Shown here in pieces: positions 10,270 to 20,005 of a stretch of 61,319 nt of DNA; positions within the stretch are counted from its first letter, which is position 1, and each line of letters begins with the position of its first letter. The DNA is from Phycisphaerae bacterium. GTDB taxonomy: Bacteria; Planctomycetota; Phycisphaerae; UBA1845. The translations under genes were made by a program, and so were the position numbers. The stretch lies in the NCBI GenBank assembly GCA_029260115.1, contig JAJDDW010000005.1:1-61319 (forward strand), read 5' to 3'. The notes beneath the pieces were generated by a model, which searched no databases, had not been told where the DNA came from, and saw nothing but the letters and a program-made list of their open reading frames with translations.

Positions 10270-13200
10270 ATGATAAGCGACCTTAACTCCAGATTCAGAG
10301 CCTGTCAGCTGGCCATCATGCTTCTGTGTGTTCTATGGCTTAGTACCTCTCCTGCGATAGCGCAGCATTGTTGCGGGCCCAAAAAATCTCAGGATTACAG
10401 CCAAAATAATGACGCCTACAATCGCGACATGTCACCAACCGTATCGCAGCATCATGGCTCCGACGAAGAAGCGGCTCCAGAAGATAAGGCCAAGGGTGAC
10501 GAGGAGGAAGAAGAAGAGAAGGATAAATGGGACGTTGATAATCCGCCCGGGCCTTGGGAAGATGTATCTATCGAGACAGATGAAGGCACATGGATGGCAC
10601 TCGATGTTAGCCCGGACGGCAAAGAAATCGTATTCGACCTGCTTGGCGATCTGTATCTTATGCCCATTGAAGGCGGCAATGCCAAGCCGTTAACATCCGG
10701 TATCTCTTGGGATATGCAGCCAAAGTTTAGCCCCGACGGCAAACGTGTGGTGTTCACTTCTGACCGAGGTGGCGGCGATAATGTTTGGATCATCAATCAC
10801 GACGGTAGTGAACCCAAAGCTGTCACCGACGAAGACTTCACTTTGCTGAATAGCCCTGCTTGGTCTCCCGACGGTCAATACATCGTAGCGAGAAAGCATT
10901 TCACCTCGCGGCGATCTATAGGCTCTGGTGAAATGTGGCTTTATCACCACACCGGCGGCAAGGGCCTGCAGATGACTAAAAAGCCTAACGACCAAAAAGA
11001 TGTCGGCGAGCCAGAATTTTCGCCTGATGGCAAATACCTTTATTTTAGCCAAGACACGACGCCGGGGAAAGTTTTTGAATATAACAAAGATCCCAATAAG
11101 CAAATCTACATTATCAAAAGATTGGATCGCGAGAACGGAGACATTGAAAACTACGTAACCGGGCCTGGCGGCTCCATTCGGCCTACGCCTTCGCCGGATG
11201 GTAAATGGCTAGCATTTGTCAGGCGAGTTCGCAATGCGAGCGTGCTGTTTCTAAAAGATATTGCGTCGGGCCAGGAGCATCCGATCTTTGATAAGCTTGA
11301 TCGCGATATGCAAGAAACATGGGCGATTCACGGCGTTTACCCCGCGTTTGCGTGGACGCCAGATAGCTCGTCCATGGTCTTTTGGGCTGGCGGAAAATTT
11401 CACCGGATCAACATTGCATCTAAACATGTGAGCGAGATTCCATTTCGCGTAAAGGATACACGTAAGGTTGCTGACGCGCTGCGCGTACCAGTCGATGTAG
11501 CACCGGAGTCTTTCGATGTTAAGATATTGCGATGGGCGTCGGTTTCGCCAACCGGTAACGCTGTTATATATCAGGCACTGGGGCATTTGTATCGTAAGTC
11601 CTTGCCCGACGGAAAGCCGGCGCGAATTACGGCGCAACAAGACCATTTCGAATTCTACCCATCGTTTTCGCGCGACGGTAAACAAATTGTATACACTACG
11701 TTCAGCGACTCAGGCCTAGGTAGTGTGCGGGTCGTAAATGCCGTCGGCGGTGAAGGACGCATCATCTCGCAACAGCCGGGTCATTATGTAGAACCCGTTT
11801 TTTCGCCAGATGGCAAACATGTGGTCTATCGTCGTATCGGCGGCGGATATTTGAGAAGTCCCACATGGTCACAGGAGCAAGGTGTTTATGTCGTAAACCT
11901 TCAAACCAATGATACGCATCGCATATGCAAATCCGGTTCATCGCCGCAATTCGGCATGAGTAACGATCGCGTTTTCTTGACCCGCATCAAAAGAGAAAAA
12001 GAAACTGCAAAACGAAAACTAATTAGCTTGGACCTTGATGGCAGCGACGAACACACACATTATAGCTCTGAAAACGCTACCGAGTTTAGCCTGTCGCCGG
12101 ACGGTCAATGGCTGGCGTTTACCGAACGCTTCAACGCTTACATCACACCGTTCGTGCCAACCGGCCGAGAAGTTGACATTGGCCCCAAAAGCAAGGCCAT
12201 TCCCACGACCAAGGTATCTCGCGATGCGGGACAATTTCTTCACTGGTCCGGGGATAGTCAAACGCTACATTGGACGCTGGGGCCAGAGCTATTTTCCCGT
12301 AAACTAAGTGAGGTGTTTAGCTTTGTTCCGGGCGCGCCCGACGAACTTCCTGATCCGCCAGAAGCTGGTGTCAATATATCTTTTCCCTTTAAGCATGATT
12401 CGCCCAAAGGAAAAATCGCCTTTGTCGGCGGGCGCATCATCACGATGGATGCGGACCACGTTATCGAAGATGGCGTGATTGTTGTGGACCAAAATCGTAT
12501 TACCGCGATAGGGCCTCGCAGTCAAATTTCGATCCCTAGCGATGCGCTCAACATTGACGTCAGCGGTAAGACGATCATGCCGGGCATTGTCGATGTCCAC
12601 GCCCACGGCCCGCAAGGTACAAACGGTTTTACGCCGCAGCAGAACTGGATGTCTTATGCATCACTAGCTTTTGGGACAACAACAATTCACGATCCATCCA
12701 ACGACACGAACACTATCTTCGCAGCGGCGGAGTTAGCCAAGGCGGGATTGATTCGCGGACCACGTGTATTCTCTACCGGGACAATTCTTTACGGCGCGAA
12801 GTCTTCATTCAAAGCTGTCGTCAATGGGCTGGACGATGCCCGGTCGCACCTGCGAAGAATGAAAGCTGCAGGGGCGATTAGCGTGAAGAGTTACAATCAA
12901 CCACGGCGCGATCAACGCCAGCAAGTGATCTCAGCTGCCCGCGAAATCGACATGATGGTCGTTCCCGAAGGTGGCTCACTATTCCAACACAATATGACTA
13001 TGATCGTTGATGGACATACCGGCGTCGAGCACGCCATCCCGGTTGAGCGGGCATACAACGATGTAACGCAACTATGGTCCGGTTCACAGACGGGCTATAC
13101 GCCAACTATCGTCGTTGGGTATGGCGGCATTTGGGGTGAAAATTATTGGTACCGACATACCAAAGTCTGGGCCAATGAACGACTACTAAGTATTGTGCCT

Positions 13201-13659
13201 CGGTTCGTGGTTGATCCTCCTTCGCGCCGACGCTTCTCGGCGCCGGCCGAGGAATACAATCACATCCATATCGCGGAGTATTGCAAATCGCTCGTCGACG
13301 CCGGTGGGCATGTTCAACTCGGCGCTCACGGACAGATGGCTGGTCTAGCTGCACATTGGGAGCTATGGTCGTTCGTTCAAGGTGGCATGACAGCGCTTCA
13401 AGCTATTCGCGCAGCGACGTTTGACGGTGCGCGTTATATTGGTTTAGACGGCGATGTTGGCTCGCTTGAGACGGGCAAGCTCGCTGACTTCCTGGTGCTA
13501 GATGGCAACCCATTGGAAGAAATTCGCCAAACTGAAAACATCCAGCTGACCATCATCAACGGACGTGTCTTTGACGCAAAAACAATGAACGAAGTTGGTA
13601 ATGAGCCTCGTAATCGCAAACCGTTTTTCTGGGAAACCGATTACAGCTCGCTTCGATGA
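10270..13659 (+). CDS. Secreted TolB-propeller/amidohydrolase fusion
   Basis: 1129 residues. After a signal peptide (LWLSTSPAIAQ) and an acidic linker (EEEEEEKDKWD) comes a long TolB/PD40 propeller with repeated SPDGK units (FSPDGKRVVFTSD, FSPDGKYLYFSQD, LSPDGQWLAFTE). From about residue 715 follows an amidohydrolase of the imidazolonepropionase/prolidase-like class, with GKTIMPGIVDVHAHGPQ carrying the metal-binding HxH near residue 776 and a late ETGKLADFLVLDGNP block. Such fusions are known in Planctomycetota and Bacteroidetes and are predicted periplasmic metal hydrolases, perhaps of peptides or cyclic amides. The mature N-terminus has an unusual QHCCGPKKS. Family call is firm; the substrate is unknown. 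Confidence 0.85.
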   Translation: MISDLNSRFRACQLAIMLLCVLWLSTSPAIAQHCCGPKKSQDYSQNNDAYNRDMSPTVSQHHGSDEEAAPEDKAKGDEEEEEEKDKWDVDNPPGPWEDVSIETDEGTWMALDVSPDGKEIVFDLLGDLYLMPIEGGNAKPLTSGISWDMQPKFSPDGKRVVFTSDRGGGDNVWIINHDGSEPKAVTDEDFTLLNSPAWSPDGQYIVARKHFTSRRSIGSGEMWLYHHTGGKGLQMTKKPNDQKDVGEPEFSPDGKYLYFSQDTTPGKVFEYNKDPNKQIYIIKRLDRENGDIENYVTGPGGSIRPTPSPDGKWLAFVRRVRNASVLFLKDIASGQEHPIFDKLDRDMQETWAIHGVYPAFAWTPDSSSMVFWAGGKFHRINIASKHVSEIPFRVKDTRKVADALRVPVDVAPESFDVKILRWASVSPTGNAVIYQALGHLYRKSLPDGKPARITAQQDHFEFYPSFSRDGKQIVYTTFSDSGLGSVRVVNAVGGEGRIISQQPGHYVEPVFSPDGKHVVYRRIGGGYLRSPTWSQEQGVYVVNLQTNDTHRICKSGSSPQFGMSNDRVFLTRIKREKETAKRKLISLDLDGSDEHTHYSSENATEFSLSPDGQWLAFTERFNAYITPFVPTGREVDIGPKSKAIPTTKVSRDAGQFLHWSGDSQTLHWTLGPELFSRKLSEVFSFVPGAPDELPDPPEAGVNISFPFKHDSPKGKIAFVGGRIITMDADHVIEDGVIVVDQNRITAIGPRSQISIPSDALNIDVSGKTIMPGIVDVHAHGPQGTNGFTPQQNWMSYASLAFGTTTIHDPSNDTNTIFAAAELAKAGLIRGPRVFSTGTILYGAKSSFKAVVNGLDDARSHLRRMKAAGAISVKSYNQPRRDQRQQVISAAREIDMMVVPEGGSLFQHNMTMIVDGHTGVEHAIPVERAYNDVTQLWSGSQTGYTPTIVVGYGGIWGENYWYRHTKVWANERLLSIVPRFVVDPPSRRRFSAPAEEYNHIHIAEYCKSLVDAGGHVQLGAHGQMAGLAAHWELWSFVQGGMTALQAIRAATFDGARYIGLDGDVGSLETGKLADFLVLDGNPLEEIRQTENIQLTIINGRVFDAKTMNEVGNEPRNRKPFFWETDYSSLR

Positions 13660-14001
13660 CGACGAGCGAACGAATCTTAAAAATCAATGTTGTTTAGCCA
13701 ACCAGGCAGTTATGCTGCGCTTAGTGTGGCATGGCGAAAAATAAAAATGTGGGTTGCCCCCCTCAGGATTTATGTCCAAAACGGGCTTCAGGAGTATAGT
13801 TTCGCATTGTGCGTTTGCACAACTCCTTGTTTTACAATAGGTTACGACTGCCTAGCTCAAGCCACCCCTTGCGGTATCCGACAAACCATAGACGCATTAG
13901 CGCCGATTCCAATCGCGATGAGGCCAAAGTAGTTTCAAGCATACCATCGCGCGAACATAGACGGTCGTTACAGACTTTGTCTCGCATAAAAGGAAAAGGC
14001 T
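13660..14001. other. Intergenic region with a short hairpin
   Basis: 342 bases between the amidohydrolase and the first micro-ORF. A perfect stem of six pairs, TTGTGC/GCACAA with a GTTT loop, lies at 13807-13822 and could be an operator or RNA hairpin. A GGGCTTCAG sequence at about 13784 resembles half of the GGGCTGAAGCCC palindromes elsewhere in the window. No longer gene is supported. Confidence 0.35.
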
Positions 14002-14076
14002 ATGAAACTCATTCAGATGATCATCAACCTACTCGAAGGATTCGTCCCACTAATTGCACTAGGCATGGAAGGTTAA
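14002..14076 (+). CDS. 24-residue hydrophobic micro-protein (candidate)
   Basis: ATG at 14002 to TAA at 14076 encodes MKLIQMIINLLEGF followed by VPLIALGMEG. It is preceded by a purine-rich AGGAAAAGG ribosome-binding site a few bases upstream. The peptide is amphipathic to hydrophobic and could sit on or in the membrane. A second short hydrophobic frame follows 71 bases later. Without homologues it stays a candidate; the ribosome-binding site and the clustering with the next frame are the support. Confidence 0.4.
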   Translation: MKLIQMIINLLEGFVPLIALGMEG

Positions 14077-14147
14077 AGCAAAATCTTTTTCTATTGAAGA
14101 TTTACTTAAATGCCAGACGTGCTCTTTTCTACAATAGAGGTATTCGC

Positions 14148-14270
14148 ATGAATTATCCATTATCATTTAAAGAGACGCTCATTTTGCGATGGGTCGGCCT
14201 TGTGTTTCCCACGATGGCTATCGCGATTATTGCGGCACTTAGCAGCTTGTCGCTCTCTTGGGCTGGATAG
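14148..14270 (+). CDS. 40-residue single-helix membrane micro-protein (candidate)
   Basis: ATG at 14148 with GAGG at 14137-14140 (seven bases upstream) encodes a polar start, MNYPLSFKETLILRW, then a hydrophobic helix (VGLVFPTMAIAIIAALSSLSL) and ends SWAG. That is the layout of a single-pass membrane micro-protein. Its last 32 bases overlap the 3' end of the convergent kinase gene on the other strand. It may act with the 24-residue frame just upstream. Function is unknown. Confidence 0.45.
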   Translation: MNYPLSFKETLILRWVGLVFPTMAIAIIAALSSLSLSWAG

Positions 14271-16731
14271 TGAGTGTATCGTTTAGTGCCGAACATATGT
14301 CATTAACGGAATGGCGCTTACGATCAAGTATTCGATGTCGGTTGCGTACGAATTCAACCCACAACGACCCAACCATAGGCCCCAGCAACGCGAAACCGGC
14401 CATGCTGGCGTGTACACCGATTGAACTTTCGCTAACCACGAATAATACGAAGCTCGCCCCCGCACCGAACAGGACCGCTATGTGCAACCGATGTCGCCAG
14501 ATGTCCGCATCGAAAAACGGTCTACGTGTCAGACGGATTGGTATCAAACATCCGACCGTGGCTATCAATAGCATAAGCGGAAATGTCGCACCGGCTGGCG
14601 GAAAAGCGGCACGATAATAGCGTCTGTGCAGCAGTGCCGTCATCACGTCGGCTTGCAGATATACGCCCGGCACATCTTCTATGATGCCCTGGCTATACTT
14701 CGCGGCATGTCGATCAGAAGGTAAGCCCCAGCGTGCCTGACGAAAATCTCCAATCAACACCAACTTACCAGCCACCATCTTTGCGATAGTTTCATCATCA
14801 GCGGTGAGAATTGATTCGTACGCAATAGTACGAGATTCCCACGACGCGGGATCATGCAAAGAACACGTCAGGCTATATAGAAAATCTCCTTTTTGAATTC
14901 CTGGTCCATCAACTTGGCTTTCCATCGATTTCGTGGTATCAATAATGTCTCGTTCCCGCAAATAGGTGCCAGGCCCGGTTTGATATAAAAGAGAAATATC
15001 CCAACTAGATTGACCCGCCGCAACATCTAGCACCGCGTTCGGATGAAGTACGGATGATAAGGCCGCTAGCGAGAGCGTTGGAAATGTTACGCCATCTTGA
15101 CGATGCACCGCTAGGACAAACTCACCTTCACGCTTGACCATATCTCGCGCGACAATCGCGCCGTGTCGTAGTTTATCACCCAAAATGCGCAGCAATGTTG
15201 GACTCAGCGCCGGACGCCCCGCTTGATCGTAATTTCTAGTAGCCAAGACGACAGGTATGCCAGCCTTGTCCAATCGCATCACGGCTTGGGCTAGTGCATG
15301 GTCCCCCGGTTGCTCAGATCGAAAATAATAATCCCAGACCACCGCGCCAGGCCGAGCTGATCGCAACCTGTCCAGAAGCCGACCATGAACACCGCGCCAA
15401 CTTCTGATGTTTTTAGTAACGCCAACCATGCCCTGAGCTTTGGCTATTAACTCCACCGCGTCAATAGTCTCGTCGAACACCCCTACAATGACGATACTAT
15501 TCTGCGGGTTAAGCGTCGAGACCATGCTTGACGCCGACATATTCGCACCGAGATACGCAGCACCATCGACTTGCCAACGTACATTGAACAGTATAGTTGA
15601 TGTCCAGATCGTAAGCCCCACGAAAGCGACAAACACTGCAGCAAAACCCCAGCGAGACTTGGTCGCCGCGCCGATGGCTAGCCTACGCAATCGATATCGC
15701 ATCGTTAAGGGCTTCGTGCGTATCCGATCGCCCCGGCAATAAGCATCGAGATCGTCAGCCAGCATCTGCACATTATTTAGTCGTGAAGTGCGCTCCCAGG
15801 TCATACATCGTTCGATCAAAATACGAATATCACGAGCACGATCGACATCATGCAACTCAGGCATACGCGGCAATTGCTTGCGAATACGCTCAAGCAAGGC
15901 CTCTTGCGGCGATTGATCCGGCGTTGCTGTCAGCGGATAGGGATAGTCTCCATCGGTAACTATTTCAAATAACATCACGCCCAATGACCAGATGTCACTT
16001 CGTTCATCAATCGTACCGCTCACACCGCCCCATGCCTGCTCAGGAGACATATACTTCAGCGTCCCGAGTACATCGCCGAGATGCGTAATCGTTTGTCGTA
16101 CCGAGCTACTCCATCCGGTAGCGTCTATACTGCAGATACCAAAATCCAAGATGTGCGGATTGCCATCATCGTCAATAATGATATTGCGGGGCTTGAGGTC
16201 ACGGTGAACCACGCCTACACGATGGGCGTCCCCCACCGCCTGACACACACGTTGGAATATCGTTAATTTTTCTATCAGGGTTTCACACCGCTCAGCTAAA
16301 TATTCATCGAGGTGCGTACCGTTGACATGATCCATTACGAAATATTGGGTGTCGTTTACAGTGCCAGATTCTAGACACTTTACGATCCACGGAGATTCGA
16401 TTCGCTCAAGGACGCTGATTTCGCGATCAAATCGCTCTCGCTCCATATCTCCCGATAGGCTCAACACCTTCAACGCGACCACCTGCGGCTGGCCCTTCAT
16501 CCACCACGCTTTGTACACTACGCCAAATCGCCCTCGGCCAATTTCTTTGACGATGCGACAATCTTTAATTTGAGGCAGCATGGATTTTCGGCCTAGCTCA
16601 AAATACTGCTGCAAACAGGCGCGACATCGAGATAAATGATTGTCCAATTCGAGGCTGCGCTCGGCGCCTAGTCGATCTTTTGCATGAGCGGTAATCGCGT
16701 CTAGATCAGGACATTGTTTATATGCTGCCAT
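14239..16731 (-). CDS. Ser/Thr protein kinase with CHASE2 sensor
   Basis: 830 residues. The N-terminus has a zf-HC2-like zinc motif (C7, then H32-x3-C36-x2-C39) also found in anti-sigma factors. A Hanks-type kinase follows with glycine loop GRGRFG (65-70), the lysine in VVALK (88), HRDLKPRN (176-183), DFG (196-198) and SPE in place of APE. A transmembrane helix lies near residues 355-375, then an extracytoplasmic CHASE2 domain (IVIVGVFDETIDAVELIAK; AVVWDYYF), then three further helices and a basic cytoplasmic tail. The usual catalytic residues are all there, so it should be active. CHASE2 domains are assumed to sense external signals. It is probably monocistronic. Confidence 0.87.
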   Translation of the reverse strand: MAAYKQCPDLDAITAHAKDRLGAERSLELDNHLSRCRACLQQYFELGRKSMLPQIKDCRIVKEIGRGRFGVVYKAWWMKGQPQVVALKVLSLSGDMERERFDREISVLERIESPWIVKCLESGTVNDTQYFVMDHVNGTHLDEYLAERCETLIEKLTIFQRVCQAVGDAHRVGVVHRDLKPRNIIIDDDGNPHILDFGICSIDATGWSSSVRQTITHLGDVLGTLKYMSPEQAWGGVSGTIDERSDIWSLGVMLFEIVTDGDYPYPLTATPDQSPQEALLERIRKQLPRMPELHDVDRARDIRILIERCMTWERTSRLNNVQMLADDLDAYCRGDRIRTKPLTMRYRLRRLAIGAATKSRWGFAAVFVAFVGLTIWTSTILFNVRWQVDGAAYLGANMSASSMVSTLNPQNSIVIVGVFDETIDAVELIAKAQGMVGVTKNIRSWRGVHGRLLDRLRSARPGAVVWDYYFRSEQPGDHALAQAVMRLDKAGIPVVLATRNYDQAGRPALSPTLLRILGDKLRHGAIVARDMVKREGEFVLAVHRQDGVTFPTLSLAALSSVLHPNAVLDVAAGQSSWDISLLYQTGPGTYLRERDIIDTTKSMESQVDGPGIQKGDFLYSLTCSLHDPASWESRTIAYESILTADDETIAKMVAGKLVLIGDFRQARWGLPSDRHAAKYSQGIIEDVPGVYLQADVMTALLHRRYYRAAFPPAGATFPLMLLIATVGCLIPIRLTRRPFFDADIWRHRLHIAVLFGAGASFVLFVVSESSIGVHASMAGFALLGPMVGSLWVEFVRNRHRILDRKRHSVNDICSALNDTLTIQPKRATSC

Positions 16732-16965
16732 GGCGAAATCCGATGGAAAGACTACCTTGCCAAAGTGCGTAGCTTACTATCCAGCGTCCGGCGATGCACA
16801 CGACGTTTTAGCTATTCGCCTAACCAGTATCGGCGTTCTGCACATGGCGTGATTACGGAATCCAGACTTGGAATGTAACATCCCCCCTATCCTTCCTGAA
16901 ACCCCAACAAGTGTCACTGCGACTTCATTTCTTGTATTCGTAGAACAAATCAGGCGGCAGATATG

Positions 16966-18435
16966 CTATAAGAGCGAGGCGAGTGCGCGCTTGAGTATTT
17001 TCCCCGTAGGGCCTGTTGGCAGGCTTTCGCTGAAAATGATGCGGCGCGGGACTTTGAAGCCGGCGAGTTTTTTCTTGGCGAGGATTTTCAACTCGCTCAC
17101 ATCGACTTCTGAGCCAGGTGAAAGAATCACGAATGCGATGGGGACTTCGCCGCGTAAATCATCTGGCTGCCCAATGACCGCCGCTTGAAGCACCGCTTCA
17201 TGAGATTCTAGCACGTCCTCAATTTCTCGCGGGAATACATTTTCGCCCCCCACGATGATCATATCCTTCACGCGTCCCGTGATGGAAAGAAAACCATCTG
17301 CGTCGAGCTGGCCTACATCGCCGGTGAGATACCAGCCATCTTTGGTCATGACCTTGGCTGTTTCCTCCAGCCTGTTGTAATAGCCTTTCATCACACTCGG
17401 GCCTTGCACTTGAATCTCACCATCTACGCCATCGGGACAACGCTGGTCATCCTCGTTGATGAGTCTTATTTTAGTACCGGGAATCACTTTGCCTACGGTG
17501 CGCTCACGATGATACGCATCGGTGCATATACACACCACGGGAGATGTTTCGGTTAGGCCATAACCCTCGCGTAGTAATAAGTTAAATCGATCGCGAAATG
17601 CGTTGCGAACCGCATCAGATAACGGCTCACCACCGCTAATGGCGATTCGCACTGACTCAAACGTATCTGCGTTGGTAGATTTCGTGCGGAGCAGCGCGGC
17701 GAACATACTAGGAATAGCCAGCAACACTGTGATGCGCTGCTTGGCAACTATACGAGCAACGACGGCCGGGCTAAACCGCGGCACGGCATAAACATAAGCC
17801 CCCATGTACATGGGAACTAACACATTGGCCGTCAAACCAAAAACGTGGAACGGCGGTAGCATATTGAGAAACCGCTGTCTCGGATCAATGTTGAGCGCTG
17901 AGATAGTGTTCTTGCAGTTAGAAGCTAGGTTGCGATGCGTAAGCTCAACCCCCTTTGGCTGACCGGTTGTGCCAGAGGTGTAAAGGATCAACGCGGTGTC
18001 ATCAGGCGATACCTCGGGTAACGCAGGGCGAGGCGTAATACTCACCCACAACAACCCTCGTTTTAGCGGCAGGTCTTCTAAATATACGGTGCGAACCGGC
18101 AATTCGGACATCAAATCGCTAAAGTGTTTCACCGTAATAACCAGATCAAGTCCAGCATCTTTGACGATGTTGACTAGCTCATCACTCGCTAGCAGAAAAT
18201 TGAGCGGCACGGCTATTCGTTTTGCCCAAAGCACGCCGAGAAAGACTGCGGGGAACATGCTAGACGCTGGAAGAACAATACCCACACGCGGGCAATCGGT
18301 AAGACGACAGATGGTGGTCCTCATTACAGCCGCAAGCTTTAACACCTGACCATAGGTAAGCTGCCGACTGGCATCCTCGACAGCTATGCCTCTTTTTGAG
18401 CGTGAAGCTATTTCGACTATTTCTTGCAGTAACAC
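16966..18435 (-). CDS. Acyl-CoA synthetase (AMP-dependent ligase)
   Basis: 489 residues of the ANL superfamily, which activates a carboxylic acid to an acyl-adenylate and then an acyl-CoA thioester. Present are the phosphate-binding loop LYTSGTTGQPKG, the A5 motif YGLTETSPV, the hinge block GWYLTGDVGQLDADGFLSITGR and the C-terminal catalytic lysine in PTGKILKR. The length and motifs fit a medium/long-chain fatty-acid CoA ligase. The start is GTG at 18435 with GGAGAG about ten bases upstream. A frame overlapping this start by 19 bases (18417-18671) has no support of its own. The specific acid substrate is not known. Confidence 0.85.
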   Translation of the reverse strand: MLLQEIVEIASRSKRGIAVEDASRQLTYGQVLKLAAVMRTTICRLTDCPRVGIVLPASSMFPAVFLGVLWAKRIAVPLNFLLASDELVNIVKDAGLDLVITVKHFSDLMSELPVRTVYLEDLPLKRGLLWVSITPRPALPEVSPDDTALILYTSGTTGQPKGVELTHRNLASNCKNTISALNIDPRQRFLNMLPPFHVFGLTANVLVPMYMGAYVYAVPRFSPAVVARIVAKQRITVLLAIPSMFAALLRTKSTNADTFESVRIAISGGEPLSDAVRNAFRDRFNLLLREGYGLTETSPVVCICTDAYHRERTVGKVIPGTKIRLINEDDQRCPDGVDGEIQVQGPSVMKGYYNRLEETAKVMTKDGWYLTGDVGQLDADGFLSITGRVKDMIIVGGENVFPREIEDVLESHEAVLQAAVIGQPDDLRGEVPIAFVILSPGSEVDVSELKILAKKKLAGFKVPRRIIFSESLPTGPTGKILKRALASLL

Positions 18436-18781
18436 AGCGCGATCTCTCCGTTGGTCTCACGAGTTTTCGAGCTTATGCCCATGAACACCCACTGTCCATC
18501 ACGGCGTCCACCATACATATCACTTGCCGGATATAACCCAAGAGTATCAGCACCGGTTACTGAGATTGCAATTTTCCACATAGCAGTGACGTCACAAATG
18601 TAACACATATTTCGAAGTGGATAGGTCTCCGTACCGTTCGTCCCATATTCCGTGTCAGCCAGCATTATCACTGACCTTAAAACTACGATTGTATACCCTA
18701 ATAGATAACGGCCAATACTTCATTTTCCGATATACCTTTCGCCCAGCTTTTTTTAGTACGGTATCAGTCGAGGACAGTCAA
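18436..18781. other. Divergent intergenic region
   Basis: 346 bases between the acyl-CoA ligase (minus) and the first TPR gene (plus). It must hold both promoters. I could not assign a convincing -35/-10 pair or an inverted repeat. The ribosome-binding site GAGGA before the TPR start lies at its right end. Confidence 0.35.
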
Positions 18782-19990
18782 ATGAACGTTCAGAATAGCA
18801 CACAACAGCCCCCGATTACATCTACCCAGCACCGAAGCCAGCAGCTTATTGATTTGCTGCGTACCCATTACGAAGTCTCCAGAGATATTCGTCATGGAAT
18901 CTGCATGCTCAACGGCGGTATGTACGACAAAGCTCAAGCCGCGTTTCAGCATGCGTCGCAACAGGGATGCGCCGACCGTTCGCTCCCGTCATTCCTGGCC
19001 GCTTGCCTGATAGGAAACGGACATCTTCGAGACGCGACACGACACTTCGCGGACATGGTAGCAGACGACGAAACTGATACCCGGGCTCAGATCAGACTTG
19101 CGCTGGCATTATGGGCTGGCGGGAATCAAGACGAAGCAATTCTCTCGCTCAGAGAAGCCATTCGCTGCGACCGCGAAAATGCAGAACTTCACTTTCAACT
19201 TGGCACCCTACTCACAGCCATGGATCGCATAGAAGAAGCCGAGCTACGATTTACACAAGCACTGACGATTCAAAAAGATTATGCCCAAGCGTATGTCAGC
19301 TTAGCTATGTGCTGCGGCGTACGGCAAGCACCGGTAGAAGCTGTCAAACATTTGAAATATGCCCAATCGATCAGGCCATTTGATGCACGCATCGGACTAC
19401 TGCTCACCCAAGCAGCCCGCGCAGCACAGCAGCAAGGACTCTCGCTGGCGGTTCACGCCCAGATGCCCCTAGAGGATCATCTCAGCGACGAAGCAGGTAT
19501 TGATTTGCTGTCTCGCGTCATCGAACAAGAGCCAGATTTCGTCAATGCTTTTTTGTCTATACCATTCGATCAAATAGACACCAACATTTTTTCCATGTTG
19601 CTTATCACAATTCGCATAGCATTAGAACGACAGCCAGAACATGCCGAGCTTCACTATCATTGTTGCCAAGTTCTCGAACGATTAGGTCAATCGCATGAAG
19701 CCATTAACGAAGGCGAACTAGCCGTCGCACTTGACCAGCAGCACACCAAAGCGCTCATCATGCTAGCTAATCTTTATCGTGCGACGAATCGAAGCCATGA
19801 CGGCGCTTCGCGTTTGGAACAAGCTATCGCCCTCGGCGCAGACTATGCCGATGTGCATGTGCTACTTGGTCATCTATATCGAGATTGTGGGCATCTGGAT
19901 TGGGCGCGATCCTCTTACGAGCGTGCTTTGGCGCTCAACGGCCACTACGTGGAAGCCCAACAAGCATTGACTTCTTTAGCTACGCGATAA
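18782..19990 (+). CDS. TPR-repeat protein, first of a pair
   Basis: 402 residues of tetratricopeptide repeats. Typical helix pairs are seen as AELHFQLGTLLTAMDRIEEAELRFTQAL style units with A/G at the standard packing positions, and a late block DVHVLLGHLYRDCGHLDWARSSYERALAL. The start at 18782 (MNVQNSTQQPP) has GAGGA upstream; an upstream frame extension of 55 residues to 18617 has no such site. No signal peptide or membrane segment, so it is cytoplasmic. The next TPR gene begins 15 bases after its stop, so the two are co-transcribed. TPR proteins are scaffolds; the partner is unknown. Confidence 0.8.
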   Translation: MNVQNSTQQPPITSTQHRSQQLIDLLRTHYEVSRDIRHGICMLNGGMYDKAQAAFQHASQQGCADRSLPSFLAACLIGNGHLRDATRHFADMVADDETDTRAQIRLALALWAGGNQDEAILSLREAIRCDRENAELHFQLGTLLTAMDRIEEAELRFTQALTIQKDYAQAYVSLAMCCGVRQAPVEAVKHLKYAQSIRPFDARIGLLLTQAARAAQQQGLSLAVHAQMPLEDHLSDEAGIDLLSRVIEQEPDFVNAFLSIPFDQIDTNIFSMLLITIRIALERQPEHAELHYHCCQVLERLGQSHEAINEGELAVALDQQHTKALIMLANLYRATNRSHDGASRLEQAIALGADYADVHVLLGHLYRDCGHLDWARSSYERALALNGHYVEAQQALTSLATR

Positions 19991-20005
19991 CATACGGCGA
20001 ATTAT

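Noticed and set aside
13809-14270. 153-codon reading of the frame containing the 40-residue micro-ORF
   Set aside because: The upstream part has no ribosome-binding site and odd composition; only the last 40 codons have gene-like support.
18417-18671. 84-codon minus-strand frame overlapping the acyl-CoA ligase start
   Set aside because: No ribosome-binding site, no domain, and it overlaps the better-supported GTG start of the ligase.
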